Assembly: GCA_041686315.1 (NCBI GenBank)
Contig: JAWLEC010000005.1
Span: 1 to 46,141, forward strand
Length of the DNA stretch: 46,141 nt
Direction: 5' to 3'
Source of the DNA: Sva-07 sp041686315
GTDB lineage: Bacteria > Actinomycetota > Acidimicrobiia > Acidimicrobiales > Ilumatobacteraceae
Both the position numbers and the translations under genes were made by a program. Below, one piece after another: positions 1-7,101 of this stretch. The notes under the pieces are model-generated. The model saw only the letters and a list, made by a program, of their open reading frames with translations. It searched no databases and was not told where the DNA came from. Numbering within the stretch: position 1 is the stretch's first letter; each line of letters begins with the position of its first letter.

Positions 1-30
1 ACCCGGCAGCCCTGCTCGGCTGAGCCCATC

Positions 31-62
31 GGTGACACCGGGTCGACTCGACCGGTGTCACC
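31..62. terminator. Hairpin, probable terminator of an upstream unit
   Basis: Arms GGTGACACCGG (31-41) and CCGGTGTCACC (52-62) pair perfectly over 11 bp around a 10-base loop. No T tract follows, as is common in high-GC actinobacteria. The arms resemble halves of the GGTGTC/GACACC core seen at 26832-26844. The gene it would serve lies outside the window. Confidence 0.55.
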
Positions 63-78
63 CACGTTCCCCCTCGGC

Positions 79-110
79 AGCGGGGCCGGTCCCACGGGGC
101 CGGCCCCGCT
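79..110. terminator. GC-rich hairpin, second of a tandem pair
   Basis: AGCGGGGCCGG (79-89) pairs perfectly with CCGGCCCCGCT (100-110), leaving a 10-base loop that can pair further (CCC 91-93 with GGG 96-98). It ends 6 bases before the -10-like element of the next gene, so it most likely insulates that promoter from upstream transcription. Confidence 0.5.
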
Positions 111-116
111 GTCGCG

Positions 117-122
117 TACGGT
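117..122 (+). promoter_or_regulatory. -10-like TACGGT, likely leaderless promoter
   Basis: TACGGT fits TANNNT and lies 6 bases before the ATG at 129, so transcription would begin at or next to the start codon. No convincing -35 is visible. Confidence 0.45.
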
Positions 123-128
123 CACGGT

Positions 129-494
129 ATGGATTCCGGACGCACCGAGTCGGCGGAGTGTGAGCTGTGTGAAGCGGCTGCGTTCACCGAACGGTTCCAC
201 GACGACGACCTGTGCTGGATCGCCGAGTGCGAGTCCTGCTCGGTCCCCATGGTGGTGTGGAAGGTCCACGACCCCGATCCCCCCGACACGATCCGCCGCA
301 CGCTGCACAACCGCTTGGGCGACGTGGTGGCGTCACGGTTCGTCGACGAGATCTGGATCGACGAACAGATGCGCACCATTCCCGGCCACTACCACGCCCA
401 CGCCCGTCGACGTCACGGTTTCCCCAACCAGCGACTGCAGCGTCGCAGTGAACAGGCGGGAACCCCTGACGACAGCATCCAGGAGACACCATGA
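129..494 (+). CDS. Small conserved Cys/His protein of unknown function
   Basis: A 121-residue protein with two Cys pairs near the N terminus (CELC, CESC), the string DDLCWIAECESC, and a later PGHYHAHARR stretch. Cysteines and histidines arranged like this suggest a metal site, perhaps zinc, but this is inferred. The pattern matches a small actinobacterial family I recognise by sequence; I know of no assigned function. The C-terminal 25 residues are Arg/Gln-rich and look disordered. The ATG at 129 is favoured because a TANNNT hexamer sits 6 bases upstream. It overlaps the FabZ-like gene by 4 bases (ATGA), so the two are almost certainly cotranscribed and translationally coupled. Confidence 0.7.
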   Translation: MDSGRTESAECELCEAAAFTERFHDDDLCWIAECESCSVPMVVWKVHDPDPPDTIRRTLHNRLGDVVASRFVDEIWIDEQMRTIPGHYHAHARRRHGFPNQRLQRRSEQAGTPDDSIQETP

Positions 495-916
495 CTCTTC
501 CTCGTCCCGACGAACTGATCCCGCACCGTCCGCCGTTCCTGTTCGTCGACGAGATGATGTCGATCGTGCCGGGGGAGTCGGCGACCGGCGTGTGGCGCCT
601 CACGGGAGACGAGTGGTTCTTCCCCGGTCACTTCCCGGGCCGACCCACCCTGCCCGGCGTGCTGATGTGTGAGGCGATCGCCCAGGTCGGTGCGGTGGCC
701 GTGTTGTCGGATGACCGGTTCACGGGCAAGCTGCCGCTGTTCGGTGGCCTCGACGGCGCGCGGTTCCGTCGCCAGGTGGTGCCGGGGGACGAGCTGATCC
801 TCGAGGTCGAGCTCGGCCGGATGTCGGCCCGCGCCGGCAAGGGATCGGGCCGTGCCCGGGTGGGCGACGAGATCGCCTGCACCTGCGACCTGCTGTTCGT
901 GATCGCCGACGCCTGA
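491..916 (+). CDS. fabZ: 3-hydroxyacyl-ACP dehydratase, FabZ-like
   Basis: A 141-residue hotdog-fold dehydratase that would remove water from 3-hydroxyacyl-ACP in the fatty-acid elongation cycle. Family motifs are clear: HRPPFLFVD (12-20), PGHFPGRPTLPGVL with catalytic-type His47, and MCEAIAQVGA with Glu61. Length matches FabZ (about 140-150). The start overlaps the previous stop by 4 bases. It converges on the fabF end of the FAS II operon, so it supplies the dehydratase step missing from that operon although it lies on the opposite strand. Whether it serves the main FAS II cycle or another acyl-ACP route cannot be told from sequence. Confidence 0.88.
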   Translation: MTLPRPDELIPHRPPFLFVDEMMSIVPGESATGVWRLTGDEWFFPGHFPGRPTLPGVLMCEAIAQVGAVAVLSDDRFTGKLPLFGGLDGARFRRQVVPGDELILEVELGRMSARAGKGSGRARVGDEIACTCDLLFVIADA

Positions 917-927
917 CCGCCGTCTCA

Positions 928-980
928 CCGAAAAATGCCCGATTCGTAGCGCTGAACGCTACGAACGAGGCATTTTTCGG
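928..980. terminator. 53-base palindrome between convergent genes (family A)
   Basis: Outer arms CCGAAAAATGCC (928-939) and GGCATTTTTCGG (969-980) pair over 12 bp. A 3-by-3 internal mismatch follows, then an inner 9-bp stem TTCGTAGCG/CGCTACGAA with a 5-base loop (952-956). It lies between the fabZ-like stop and the fabF stop, so it can terminate both directions; each strand carries a T run inside the 3' arm. A second copy with the same length and a similar core lies at 35658-35710. Confidence 0.75.
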
Positions 981-1025
981 GTTCTGGAGGTCGAGTGGGC
1001 GTGGAGGTCGACCGGGTTCGGGAGG

Positions 1026-2219
1026 TCAGGTGGGCGGGGCGATCACGACGGAGCCGTTGTGGCCCCCGAAGCCGAAGTTGTTGGAGATCACCGGGCCCGG
1101 CGTCCACTCGCGCGGGGCACCCACGACGAGGTCGATCGTCATCGCCGGATCGGGCGCCACCGTGTTGGCGGTGGGCGGGATCAGGGCGTGGCGGATCGAC
1201 AGCAGCGCCGCTGCGGCCTCGAGGGCTCCCGCGGCACCGAGCGCATGCCCGGTGACCCCCTTGGTCGACACCACGGGCACGGCACCCGCCCCGAAGACAT
1301 CGCTGATCGCGTCGGCTTCGGCGGCATCGTTGAGGGGTGTCGAGGTGCCGTGCGCGTTGATCTGTCCGATGTCGCCCGGCGAGACCCCCGCCTGATCGAG
1401 CGCCTGGCGCATGCAGGAAATGGCACCCGTGCCGCCGGGCGCTGGGGCGGTGATGTGGTGGGCGTCGGCGTTGCTGGCGCTGCCGAGGATCTCGCCGAGG
1501 ATGTCCGCGCCACGGGCCTCGGCCTGTGACCACTCCTCCAGGATCAGCACCGCCGCACCCTCGCCCATCACGAAGCCGTCACGGCCCTCGGCGAAGGGCA
1601 TGCTCACACCCGAACTCGACAGTGCCGTCATGTTGCCGAACCCGGCCAGCGCCGTCTCGGTGCCGGCACACTCGCTCCCGCCGGTGGCGACGGCATCGAC
1701 GAGGCCCCACTGGATGAGGCGAGCGGCGTAACCAATGGCGTGGGTGCCGGCGGCACAGGCGGTGCAGATCGTCTCGTTCGGGCCCTGCAGCCCGTAGCGC
1801 ATGGAGATCGCCGCACCGGAGGCGTTGACCATCATCATCGGCACCAGGAACGGCGAGACGCGGCGCGCGCCCTTCTCGGCGCGGATGATGACCTGCTCCT
1901 CGAGAGTGTGCAGCCCGCCGACCCCGCTGGCGAAGATCGTGCCGAACCGACCCGGTTCGACACCGATCGCGTCGACACCGCCGGCCGCGTCGAAGGCCTG
2001 CGACGCGGCAGCGAGGGCGAACTGCTCGACGCGGTCGGCGCGCCGAGCGTGTTTCGCGCTCTCGAAGTAGGGGGTGGGGTCCCAGTCGGGGATCTCCGTC
2101 GACTGTCCTGCGGTGAGGCCGGGGCCGAGCAGGCCGTTCCAGTAGTCGTCGACCCCGATGCCGGCCGGGGCGACGACGCCCAGACCGGTGACGGCGACCC
2201 GGCGGCCGCCCGAGCTCAC
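1026..2219 (-). CDS. fabF: Beta-ketoacyl-ACP synthase II
   Basis: A 397-residue thiolase-fold condensing enzyme that extends acyl-ACP with malonyl-ACP. Catalytic Cys155 lies in TACAAG, with His290 in INAHGTSTPLNDAAEA and His325 in GVTGHALGAAGALE; this Cys-His-His triad separates it from the FabH class (Cys-His-Asn). The C-terminal NNFGFGGHN motif is present. It is the last gene of the fabD-fabH-fabG-acpP-fabF operon and overlaps acpP by 4 bases, a common pairing in which the carrier protein and its condensing enzyme are translationally coupled. The 53-base palindrome immediately downstream probably ends the transcript. Confidence 0.95.
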   Translation of the reverse strand: MSSGGRRVAVTGLGVVAPAGIGVDDYWNGLLGPGLTAGQSTEIPDWDPTPYFESAKHARRADRVEQFALAAASQAFDAAGGVDAIGVEPGRFGTIFASGVGGLHTLEEQVIIRAEKGARRVSPFLVPMMMVNASGAAISMRYGLQGPNETICTACAAGTHAIGYAARLIQWGLVDAVATGGSECAGTETALAGFGNMTALSSSGVSMPFAEGRDGFVMGEGAAVLILEEWSQAEARGADILGEILGSASNADAHHITAPAPGGTGAISCMRQALDQAGVSPGDIGQINAHGTSTPLNDAAEADAISDVFGAGAVPVVSTKGVTGHALGAAGALEAAAALLSIRHALIPPTANTVAPDPAMTIDLVVGAPREWTPGPVISNNFGFGGHNGSVVIAPPT

Positions 2220-2464
2220 AGCTTGCCGGCGACGATGTCGTACGCCTGCTTCACGGTTTCGACACCTTCCAGTTCCTCCTCGGGAACGGCGATGTCGAAC
2301 TCTTCCTCGAGCGCCATCACCAGCTCGACGAGGTCGAGGCTGTCGGCGTCGAGATCGTCACCGAAGTTCGCCTCCGGGACGACGGCACTCTCTTCCACGG
2401 ACAGCACCTCGACGGCGCACTTGCGGAAACGGGCGAACAGTTCTTGATCCACGGTCTTCTCCAT
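2216..2464 (-). CDS. acpP: Acyl carrier protein
   Basis: An 82-residue acidic four-helix carrier protein. Ser42 in DADSLDLVELVMALEEEF is the phosphopantetheine attachment site; the DSL signature and the acidic helix II after it are classic for ACP. The ATG at 2464 (MEKTVDQEL) gives normal ACP length. An upstream in-frame GTG at 2494 would add 10 residues (MPTLPTRNPE) and cannot be excluded. The 82-base gap to fabG is the largest inside the operon before it and holds a possible separate promoter, which would let ACP be made in excess of the enzymes. Confidence 0.95.
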   Translation of the reverse strand: MEKTVDQELFARFRKCAVEVLSVEESAVVPEANFGDDLDADSLDLVELVMALEEEFDIAVPEEELEGVETVKQAYDIVAGKL

Positions 2465-2546
2465 CTCGGGGTTTCGGGTTGGCAGTGTAGGCACACCAGG
2501 TGCGGCGGGCCGATGATCGAGGCGACGCCTCGTGTGATGCCGGTGT
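2465..2546 (-). promoter_or_regulatory. fabG-acpP gap: small hairpin and possible acpP promoter
   Basis: On the minus strand a 6-bp hairpin (CGAGGC 518-523 paired with GCCTCG 527-532, all plus 2000, 3-base loop) follows fabG. TACACT (2489 down to 2484) fits TANNNT and would give an acpP leader of roughly a dozen bases. A Shine-Dalgarno-like site before ATG 2464 is weak. Confidence 0.35.
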
Positions 2547-3302
2547 TCAGTGGCCCATGCCGAGACCGCCGTCGACGGGGATCACGGCGCCCGTCACGTA
2601 GGCGGCGTCCGGCGATGCCAGGAACGCCACGACGCCGGCGATCTCCTCGGGTTCGGCCACCCGTTGCAGTGGCACTGCTGCGGTGAGTTCGGCGAGCCGG
2701 TCGTCGCCCAGTGCCGCGGTCATGTCGGTGGCGACGGGGCCGGGCGCCACCACGTTGACGGTGATCGAGCGAGACCCGAGCTCGCGGGCCACCGACCGGG
2801 CGAACCCGACGAGCCCCGCCTTGGAGGCGGCGTAGTTGGCCTGTCCCGCCGACCCGAGCAGACCGACCACCGACGAGACCAGCACGATCCGCCCGGAACG
2901 GGCCTTCAACATCGCGCGCGCGGCTCGCTTCACGACGCGGTACGACGCGGTGAGGTTGGCGTCGATCACGGCGGTGAAGTCCTCTTCTCCCATGCGCAAC
3001 AGCAGGCCGTCACGGGTGATCCCGGCATTGGAGACGAGCACCTCCACCGTGCCGCCGAAGTGGTCCTCGACGGCGCGGAAGGCGGCGTCGACGTCGTCGT
3101 TCGACGTGACGTCGCACCGCACGCCGAACACCCCCTCGGGCGGAGGCGACGAGTGGTAGGTCACCGCCACACGGTCGCCGTCGGCAGCGAAGCGGCGGGC
3201 GCAGGCGAGGCCGATGCCCCGTGCGCCTCCCGTGACCAGCACGATCCGGCCCGCTGCGCGGCCGGGCGTGTCGGCCGGTGTGTCGATCGAGGTGTCAGTC
3301 AT
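2547..3302 (-). CDS. fabG: 3-oxoacyl-ACP reductase
   Basis: A 251-residue short-chain dehydrogenase that reduces 3-ketoacyl-ACP with NADPH. The Rossmann glycine motif TGGARGIG is at 24-31, NAG at 92-94, and the catalytic Ser144, Tyr157 (NYAASK) and Lys161 are all present, as is the closing VDGGLGMGH. The ATG at 3302 is chosen because AGGAG lies about 9 bases upstream; a longer reading frame to 3377 would add a Pro/Thr-rich stretch that lies inside fabH. It overlaps the fabH end by 8 bases, consistent with one transcript. Confidence 0.93.
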   Translation of the reverse strand: MTDTSIDTPADTPGRAAGRIVLVTGGARGIGLACARRFAADGDRVAVTYHSSPPPEGVFGVRCDVTSNDDVDAAFRAVEDHFGGTVEVLVSNAGITRDGLLLRMGEEDFTAVIDANLTASYRVVKRAARAMLKARSGRIVLVSSVVGLLGSAGQANYAASKAGLVGFARSVARELGSRSITVNVVAPGPVATDMTAALGDDRLAELTAAVPLQRVAEPEEIAGVVAFLASPDAAYVTGAVIPVDGGLGMGH

Positions 3303-4299
3303 CGGTGGAGTCTCCTGGGTCCGACGGGCTCCTGTCGGCGGTGAGGTGGTGAGTGGTGCTCCAGCGGTAGACGGCACTGGCGGCGGTCATGCCGGCACCG
3401 AAGCCGACGAACAGCACCAGGTCGCCGTCGGCCACCCGGTCGTGGTCGAGGGCATCGGCCAGCGCCAGTGGAATCGACGCCGACGACGTGTTGCCGGTGC
3501 GGTCGAGCACGAGGGCCGCCCGGTCGAGTCCGATGCCGAGCCGGTCGCAGGCGGCGGAGATGATGCGGATGTTCGCCTGGTGCGGGACCACCAGGGCGAT
3601 GTCGTCGGCCGTGACACCTGCAGCACGCATCGACGTGGTCGCCGAGTCGACCATGATGCGCACCGCACGGCGGAACACTTCACGGCCCTCCATCTGCAGG
3701 TTGCCGCCGAGGTCGCAGTACAGGAACTCCTCGGCCGCCCCGTCGGCGTCGAGGTGCCAGGACAGCAGCGATCCCGGTTCTCCGGCGGCCTCGATCACGG
3801 TGGCCCCCGAGCCGTCGGCGAACAGCACGGCCGTGTTGCGGTCGTGCCAGTCGGTGATGCGTGCCAGCGTGTCGGTGCCGATCAGGAGCACACGCTCGGC
3901 ACCCAGCGCGATCAGGCCGTGTGCGGTGACGAGCCCGTAGACCCAACCCGAGCAGGCGGCATTGACGTCGAAGGCGCCGCACTGCAGACCGAGGCGGTGC
4001 TGCACTGTGGCGGAGGTGGCCGGCACGGTGCGGTCGGGTGTGGTCGTGGCGAGCACCAGTGCGTCGACGTCCTCGGGCGCCAGCCGTGCCATCTCCAGGG
4101 CCCGACGCCCCGACTCGACCGAGAGGTCGGCCGTGGTGCCCCCGACCCGACGTTCGCTGATTCCGGTGCGTTCGACGATCCACGCGTCGCTGGTGTCGAT
4201 GCTGGACTCGAGTTCGCGGTTGGTGACGACCCGGTCGGGCAGCGCGGTGCCCCAGCCCGTGATGGTGGCGCCACCGGCGGTGGTGGGGACGGCCGGCAC
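3295..4299 (-). CDS. fabH: Beta-ketoacyl-ACP synthase III
   Basis: A 334-residue condensing enzyme that starts fatty-acid synthesis by joining an acyl-CoA primer to malonyl-ACP. Catalytic Cys116 (NAACSGWVYGL), His240 (VVPHQANIRII) and Asn270 (DRTGNTSSASIPLAL) form the Cys-His-Asn triad specific to KAS III. Length fits the family. It is the second gene of the operon, 74 bases after fabD. Primer choice (straight or branched) cannot be read with confidence from the visible motifs. Confidence 0.95.
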   Translation of the reverse strand: MPAVPTTAGGATITGWGTALPDRVVTNRELESSIDTSDAWIVERTGISERRVGGTTADLSVESGRRALEMARLAPEDVDALVLATTTPDRTVPATSATVQHRLGLQCGAFDVNAACSGWVYGLVTAHGLIALGAERVLLIGTDTLARITDWHDRNTAVLFADGSGATVIEAAGEPGSLLSWHLDADGAAEEFLYCDLGGNLQMEGREVFRRAVRIMVDSATTSMRAAGVTADDIALVVPHQANIRIISAACDRLGIGLDRAALVLDRTGNTSSASIPLALADALDHDRVADGDLVLFVGFGAGMTAASAVYRWSTTHHLTADRSPSDPGDSTDD

Positions 4300-4373
4300 G
4301 ACTCAGCCGATCCGACCCGGCCGCGCCGGTGCAGCGACCGCGATGTCGTCGGTCGCCGAACGGGGACCGGCCG

Positions 4374-5555
4374 TCACGGATCGCTCCGCAGCCAGGCAAT
4401 GGGTTGGCGTGGAGCGACGCGTTCGGTGTCGAGGGCGATGTAGCTCTGGAGTACTCCCGCGAACGGCGACCGGACCTCGACGTCGCCGACGTGTCCGATG
4501 ACCGTGCCGACGTCGATCCGTGACCCCTCGACGAGCCCGCCACACGGCGTGAAGATCCCGGCACCGGGGCTCACCACCAGCCGCTCGACGGCGAAGAGGT
4601 GCTCGCCCTCCACGGCGCCCGGGGCGCCGGTCGCCGACCCGGCGCCGACCCACTCGAGCAGCTTGTCGAGATCCTCCGGCGTGGCGACGGAGATGGTGCG
4701 GCAGCTCTGCACCGTGCGCTTGGCCATCCCCGTGAGCACGGCGCCGGGGCCGAGCTCGGCGAAGTCGGTGACCCCGGCGTTCGACAGGGTGAGCAGAGCG
4801 TGCTTCCAGCGCACCGGGCTCGACAGCTGCGCCGAGAGCAGGCTGGCCCAGTCGGCCCCACGATCGTGGGCGAGCGCGTCGACGTTGGACACCACCGGCA
4901 CGTCGGAGTCGCGCGGGTCGGCATCGGCGAGTGCTGCGCGCAGCCGGTCGCGCGCCGACGTCATGAACGGTGTGTGGAACGCGCCGGCGACCTGCAGCGG
5001 CATCACGCGTTTGGCCCCGAGTTGCCGCGCGTGCCCGGCGGCGGCGTCGACACCCTCGGGCGACCCGGCGATGACGACCTGGCCGGGCGCATTGAAGTTC
5101 GCCACCCACACGTCGGCGTCGGCGCGCCGGCAGGCCACCTCCACCTGGTCGTCGTCGAGGCCGAGCACGGCGGCCATGGTGCCGGGCTGCGCGGTTCCCG
5201 CGTCGTGCATGGCGGCGGCGCGCTCGGCGACCAGACGCACGCCGTCGTCGAAGCCGAGCGCGCCCGTGGCGGTGAGCGCGGTGTACTCGCCGAGGCTGTG
5301 GCCGGCGCAGTAGCTCGGCTCGATGCCGAGGCGCTCCACGGCGTCGAGGACCATCAAGCTCGACACGAAGGTGGTGAGTTGTGCGTTGCGGGTGTCGCGC
5401 AGCTCGTCGGCGTCGGCGTCGCAGAGGAGCGCCCCGACGTCGCGTGACGCGATCTCGCTGGCCTCGTCGACGAGCTCCCAGCTCTCGTGGTCACGCCAGG
5501 GGAGGCCCATGCCGGGGCGTTGCGAGCCCTGGCCGGGGAAGGTGAATGCGAGCAT
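4374..5555 (-). CDS. fabD: Malonyl-CoA:ACP transacylase with extra C-terminal lipoyl/biotinyl-like domain
   Basis: A 393-residue protein. Residues 1-290 are a FabD acyltransferase: FPGQGSQ at 6-12, nucleophile Ser87 in GHSLGEY, Arg112 and His194 (GAFHTPF), which load malonyl from CoA onto ACP. A linker rich in Ala/Gly follows, then about 70 residues (323-391) with the pattern of a barrel-sandwich hybrid fold: VVSPGAGIFTP, GGLVEGSRIDVGTVIGHV, EVRSPFAGVL, ERVAPRQPIAWL. The MKM-type modified lysine of a true BCCP/lipoyl domain is absent. Typical FabD is about 310 residues. The ATG at 5555 is supported by TAGCCT 7 bases upstream; a longer frame would run into the tRNA. First gene of the FAS II operon. 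Confidence 0.92.
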   Translation of the reverse strand: MLAFTFPGQGSQRPGMGLPWRDHESWELVDEASEIASRDVGALLCDADADELRDTRNAQLTTFVSSLMVLDAVERLGIEPSYCAGHSLGEYTALTATGALGFDDGVRLVAERAAAMHDAGTAQPGTMAAVLGLDDDQVEVACRRADADVWVANFNAPGQVVIAGSPEGVDAAAGHARQLGAKRVMPLQVAGAFHTPFMTSARDRLRAALADADPRDSDVPVVSNVDALAHDRGADWASLLSAQLSSPVRWKHALLTLSNAGVTDFAELGPGAVLTGMAKRTVQSCRTISVATPEDLDKLLEWVGAGSATGAPGAVEGEHLFAVERLVVSPGAGIFTPCGGLVEGSRIDVGTVIGHVGDVEVRSPFAGVLQSYIALDTERVAPRQPIAWLRSDP

Positions 5556-5562
5556 CGGGGGC

Positions 5563-5568
5563 AGGCTA
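5563..5568 (-). promoter_or_regulatory. -10-like TAGCCT before fabD, likely leaderless
   Basis: TAGCCT on the minus strand (5568 down to 5563) is followed by 7 bases and then ATG 5555. The same hexamer sits at the same distance before galK, obg and the glutathione peroxidase gene. It is the probable promoter of the whole fabDHG-acpP-fabF operon. Confidence 0.5.
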
Positions 5569-5662
5569 GACCTCTCGCGGTCGCCGTTCGAGCTACCGCC
5601 CGGTAAGGCCAGCACAACGCTAACCTCACCCGTCCGCGGGCGCTGCCGGCCCGCTTGGATCC

Positions 5663-5736
5663 GCCCCGGTAGCCCAATCGGCAGAGGCAACGGCCTCAAA
5701 ATCCGTCAAGTGTCGGTTCGAGTCCGACCCGGGGCA
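5663..5736 (+). tRNA. tRNA with anticodon CAA (Leu), short variable loop
   Basis: A 74-base cloverleaf: acceptor GCCCCGG/CCGGGGC (7 bp), 3-bp D stem GCC/GGC with a Leu-like D loop including AATCGGCAGA, anticodon stem ACGGC/TCCGT with one C-T mismatch next to the loop, anticodon loop CTCAAAA (anticodon CAA, 5697-5699), T stem GTCGG/CCGAC with loop TTCGAGT, discriminator A73. CCA is not encoded. Leu tRNAs normally carry a long class II variable arm; here only 5 bases (CAAGT, 5707-5711) separate the stems. A possible -10 (TAACCT, 5621-5626) lies upstream. The tRNA fold is clear; Leu identity rests on anticodon, A73 and D-arm shape. Confidence 0.85.
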
Positions 5737-5760
5737 CAGCTGGTCTGTCAAGCTCGCTCG

Positions 5761-6588
5761 ATGGACCCTGTCATCGCCCGCAAGACCTGGCGCACGCTCG
5801 AGCCGGTGCACGGAGCGATCTACTTCGCCCCCGAGGCCGCCGAGGAGTACGCCGCGTCGGGTATCGACGACCGCATGCGCGGCTACTTCGCATCGCGCTC
5901 GGCGGCGATGGGAGCGGTGAACGCCGACGTCGTGATCGCCACGTTCTTCAACTTCGACCCGGGCCTCGTTCGACGGTGCATGAACGGGGTGTGGGACGTC
6001 GTCACACCCGCGTCGATCCTGGCCGCACGGCTGCGCGCCGCCGATCGGATGATCGCGCGTCTCGGCGGCGGTGCCGTGGGCCACGACGAACTGTCCGAGG
6101 CGGCGGAGCTGGCACGCACGGCCGCCCTGGCCGCGTGTGAGCGTCCCGAGGGGCGGCCCCTGTTCGCCGGACACGCCACGCTGCCGTGGCCCGACGAACC
6201 GCAGCTCGTGCTGTGGCACGCCCAGACGTTGCTGCGCGAGTTCCGCGGAGACGGACACATCGCGGCACTCACCGTCGAAGGCCTGACGGGATGCGAGGCG
6301 CTCGTCTCCCACGCGGCGTCGGGCGAGGTGCCCGCCGACGTGTTGCGTGCCACGCGTGATCGCACGGGCGACGACTGGTCGGCAGCCGAGGAGCGGCTGC
6401 GCTCGATCGGATGGCTCGATCCCGATCTCGCGCTCACCGACCTCGGCCGGCGACGCCGAGGCTGGCTCGAGCAACGCACCGACGAGCTCGCGGCGGCGCC
6501 GTACGACGCGCTCGGCATCGAGGGGTGCGCCCGGTTGCGCGAGCTGGTGCGCCCGCTCAGCCGTGCGATGGCGGTGGTGTTCGGATGA
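5761..6588 (+). CDS. SCO6745-family protein (SalK-like)
   Basis: A 275-residue protein matching the actinobacterial SCO6745/SalK-like family by overall pattern: an N-terminal EPVHGAIYFAPEA stretch, a conserved helical middle (FFNFDPGLVRRCMNGVWD), PLFAGHATLPWPDEP, then DDWSAAEERLRSIGWLD and a C-terminal winged-helix-like segment. Its biochemical role is not established to my knowledge. The ATG at 5761 begins 24 bases after the tRNA, so read-through from the tRNA promoter is possible. No membrane segments or signal peptide are seen. Confidence 0.7.
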   Translation: MDPVIARKTWRTLEPVHGAIYFAPEAAEEYAASGIDDRMRGYFASRSAAMGAVNADVVIATFFNFDPGLVRRCMNGVWDVVTPASILAARLRAADRMIARLGGGAVGHDELSEAAELARTAALAACERPEGRPLFAGHATLPWPDEPQLVLWHAQTLLREFRGDGHIAALTVEGLTGCEALVSHAASGEVPADVLRATRDRTGDDWSAAEERLRSIGWLDPDLALTDLGRRRRGWLEQRTDELAAAPYDALGIEGCARLRELVRPLSRAMAVVFG

Positions 6589-6728
6589 GCGGGCGCATCG
6601 AGATGAGTCCGATCGGCACGGTGTCGTCGCCGCGACGAGTCCGCGACATCGTCGAGCACGGCACAGGACGCCGTTCGACGGATGGCACCGTTCGACGGAT
6701 GGCGGGATCTACGATGCGATGTCCATGA
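6585..6728 (+). pseudogene. Short reading frame resembling the N terminus of TrmO (TsaA)
   Basis: An ATG overlaps the previous stop by 4 bases (ATGA) and opens a 47-residue frame beginning MSGRIEMSPIGTVSSPRRV. The PIGTVSSPR pattern resembles the opening strand of the TrmO/TsaA tRNA methyltransferase family (PIGxVxSP). The remainder is Arg/Thr-rich and shows no TrmO features, and the frame runs into the promoter and start of the next gene. Best read as the stub left by a deletion of a trmO-like gene; a chance match to a short motif is the alternative. Confidence 0.35.
6710..6715 (+). promoter_or_regulatory. -10-like TACGAT before the coiled-coil gene
   Basis: TACGAT fits TANNNT and lies 9 bases before ATG 6725 (3 before the alternative ATG 6719). 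Transcription would start within about 2 bases of 6725, which favours that start codon. Confidence 0.4.
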
Positions 6729-7003
6729 GTACCTGGCTCGTCGAACGCCGCCTCTCGCAGGTGGCGACCCGACTCAAGTCGTTGCGGGCCGAACTCGCGG
6801 TGATCGACGAACAGCTGTCGCACCTCGCCGACGACGCCGACGACCAGGCGATCCGTGCCCTGGTGTCGGAGACGGCCGGCGCCTCGTTCGAGGCGCGTGA
6901 CGCCCAACGGCACGTCGATGCGCTCACCAAGCACCGTACGCACGTCGTCACCGAGATCGCATCGCTCGAACAGCGCCAGGACGAACTGCTCGACAAGATG
7001 TAG
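6725..7003 (+). CDS. Small coiled-coil protein
   Basis: A 92-residue, almost entirely helical, charged protein with heptad-like Leu/Val spacing (LVERRLSQVATRLKSLRAEL, IASLEQRQDELLDKM), no Cys, no membrane segment and no signal peptide. It most likely forms a dimeric coiled coil. Small proteins of this kind occur beside ANTAR regulators in related actinobacteria, but I recognise no defined family or function. An in-frame ATG at 6719 would add two residues. Confidence 0.65.
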   Translation: MSTWLVERRLSQVATRLKSLRAELAVIDEQLSHLADDADDQAIRALVSETAGASFEARDAQRHVDALTKHRTHVVTEIASLEQRQDELLDKM

Positions 7004-7088
7004 CACCGCGTGCCGCCCGCGACGTGCCGCAGCACGTGTGTGGCCCCCGCAGCAGGTGCACACGGGTCCGATCCGGTCGGTGACCTGG

Positions 7089-7094
7089 TAGACA
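7089..7094 (+). promoter_or_regulatory. -10-like TAGACA before the ANTAR regulator
   Basis: TAGACA lies 7 bases before ATG 7102, the same geometry as the TANNNT sites elsewhere in the window, but its last base is A rather than T, so the call is weaker. The 98-base gap before the gene also holds GC-rich short inverted repeats. Confidence 0.3.
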
Positions 7095-7101
7095 AGCGAG
7101 C

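Noticed and set aside
5556..5699. N-terminal extension of fabD
   Set aside because: It overlaps the tRNA gene and the TAGCCT element and does not resemble FabD; ATG 5555 begins the conserved FPGQGSQ region.
5663..5736. tRNA-Sec for the selenoprotein
   Set aside because: The anticodon is CAA rather than UCA, the acceptor is 7 bp and there is no long variable arm, so it cannot be a selenocysteine tRNA.
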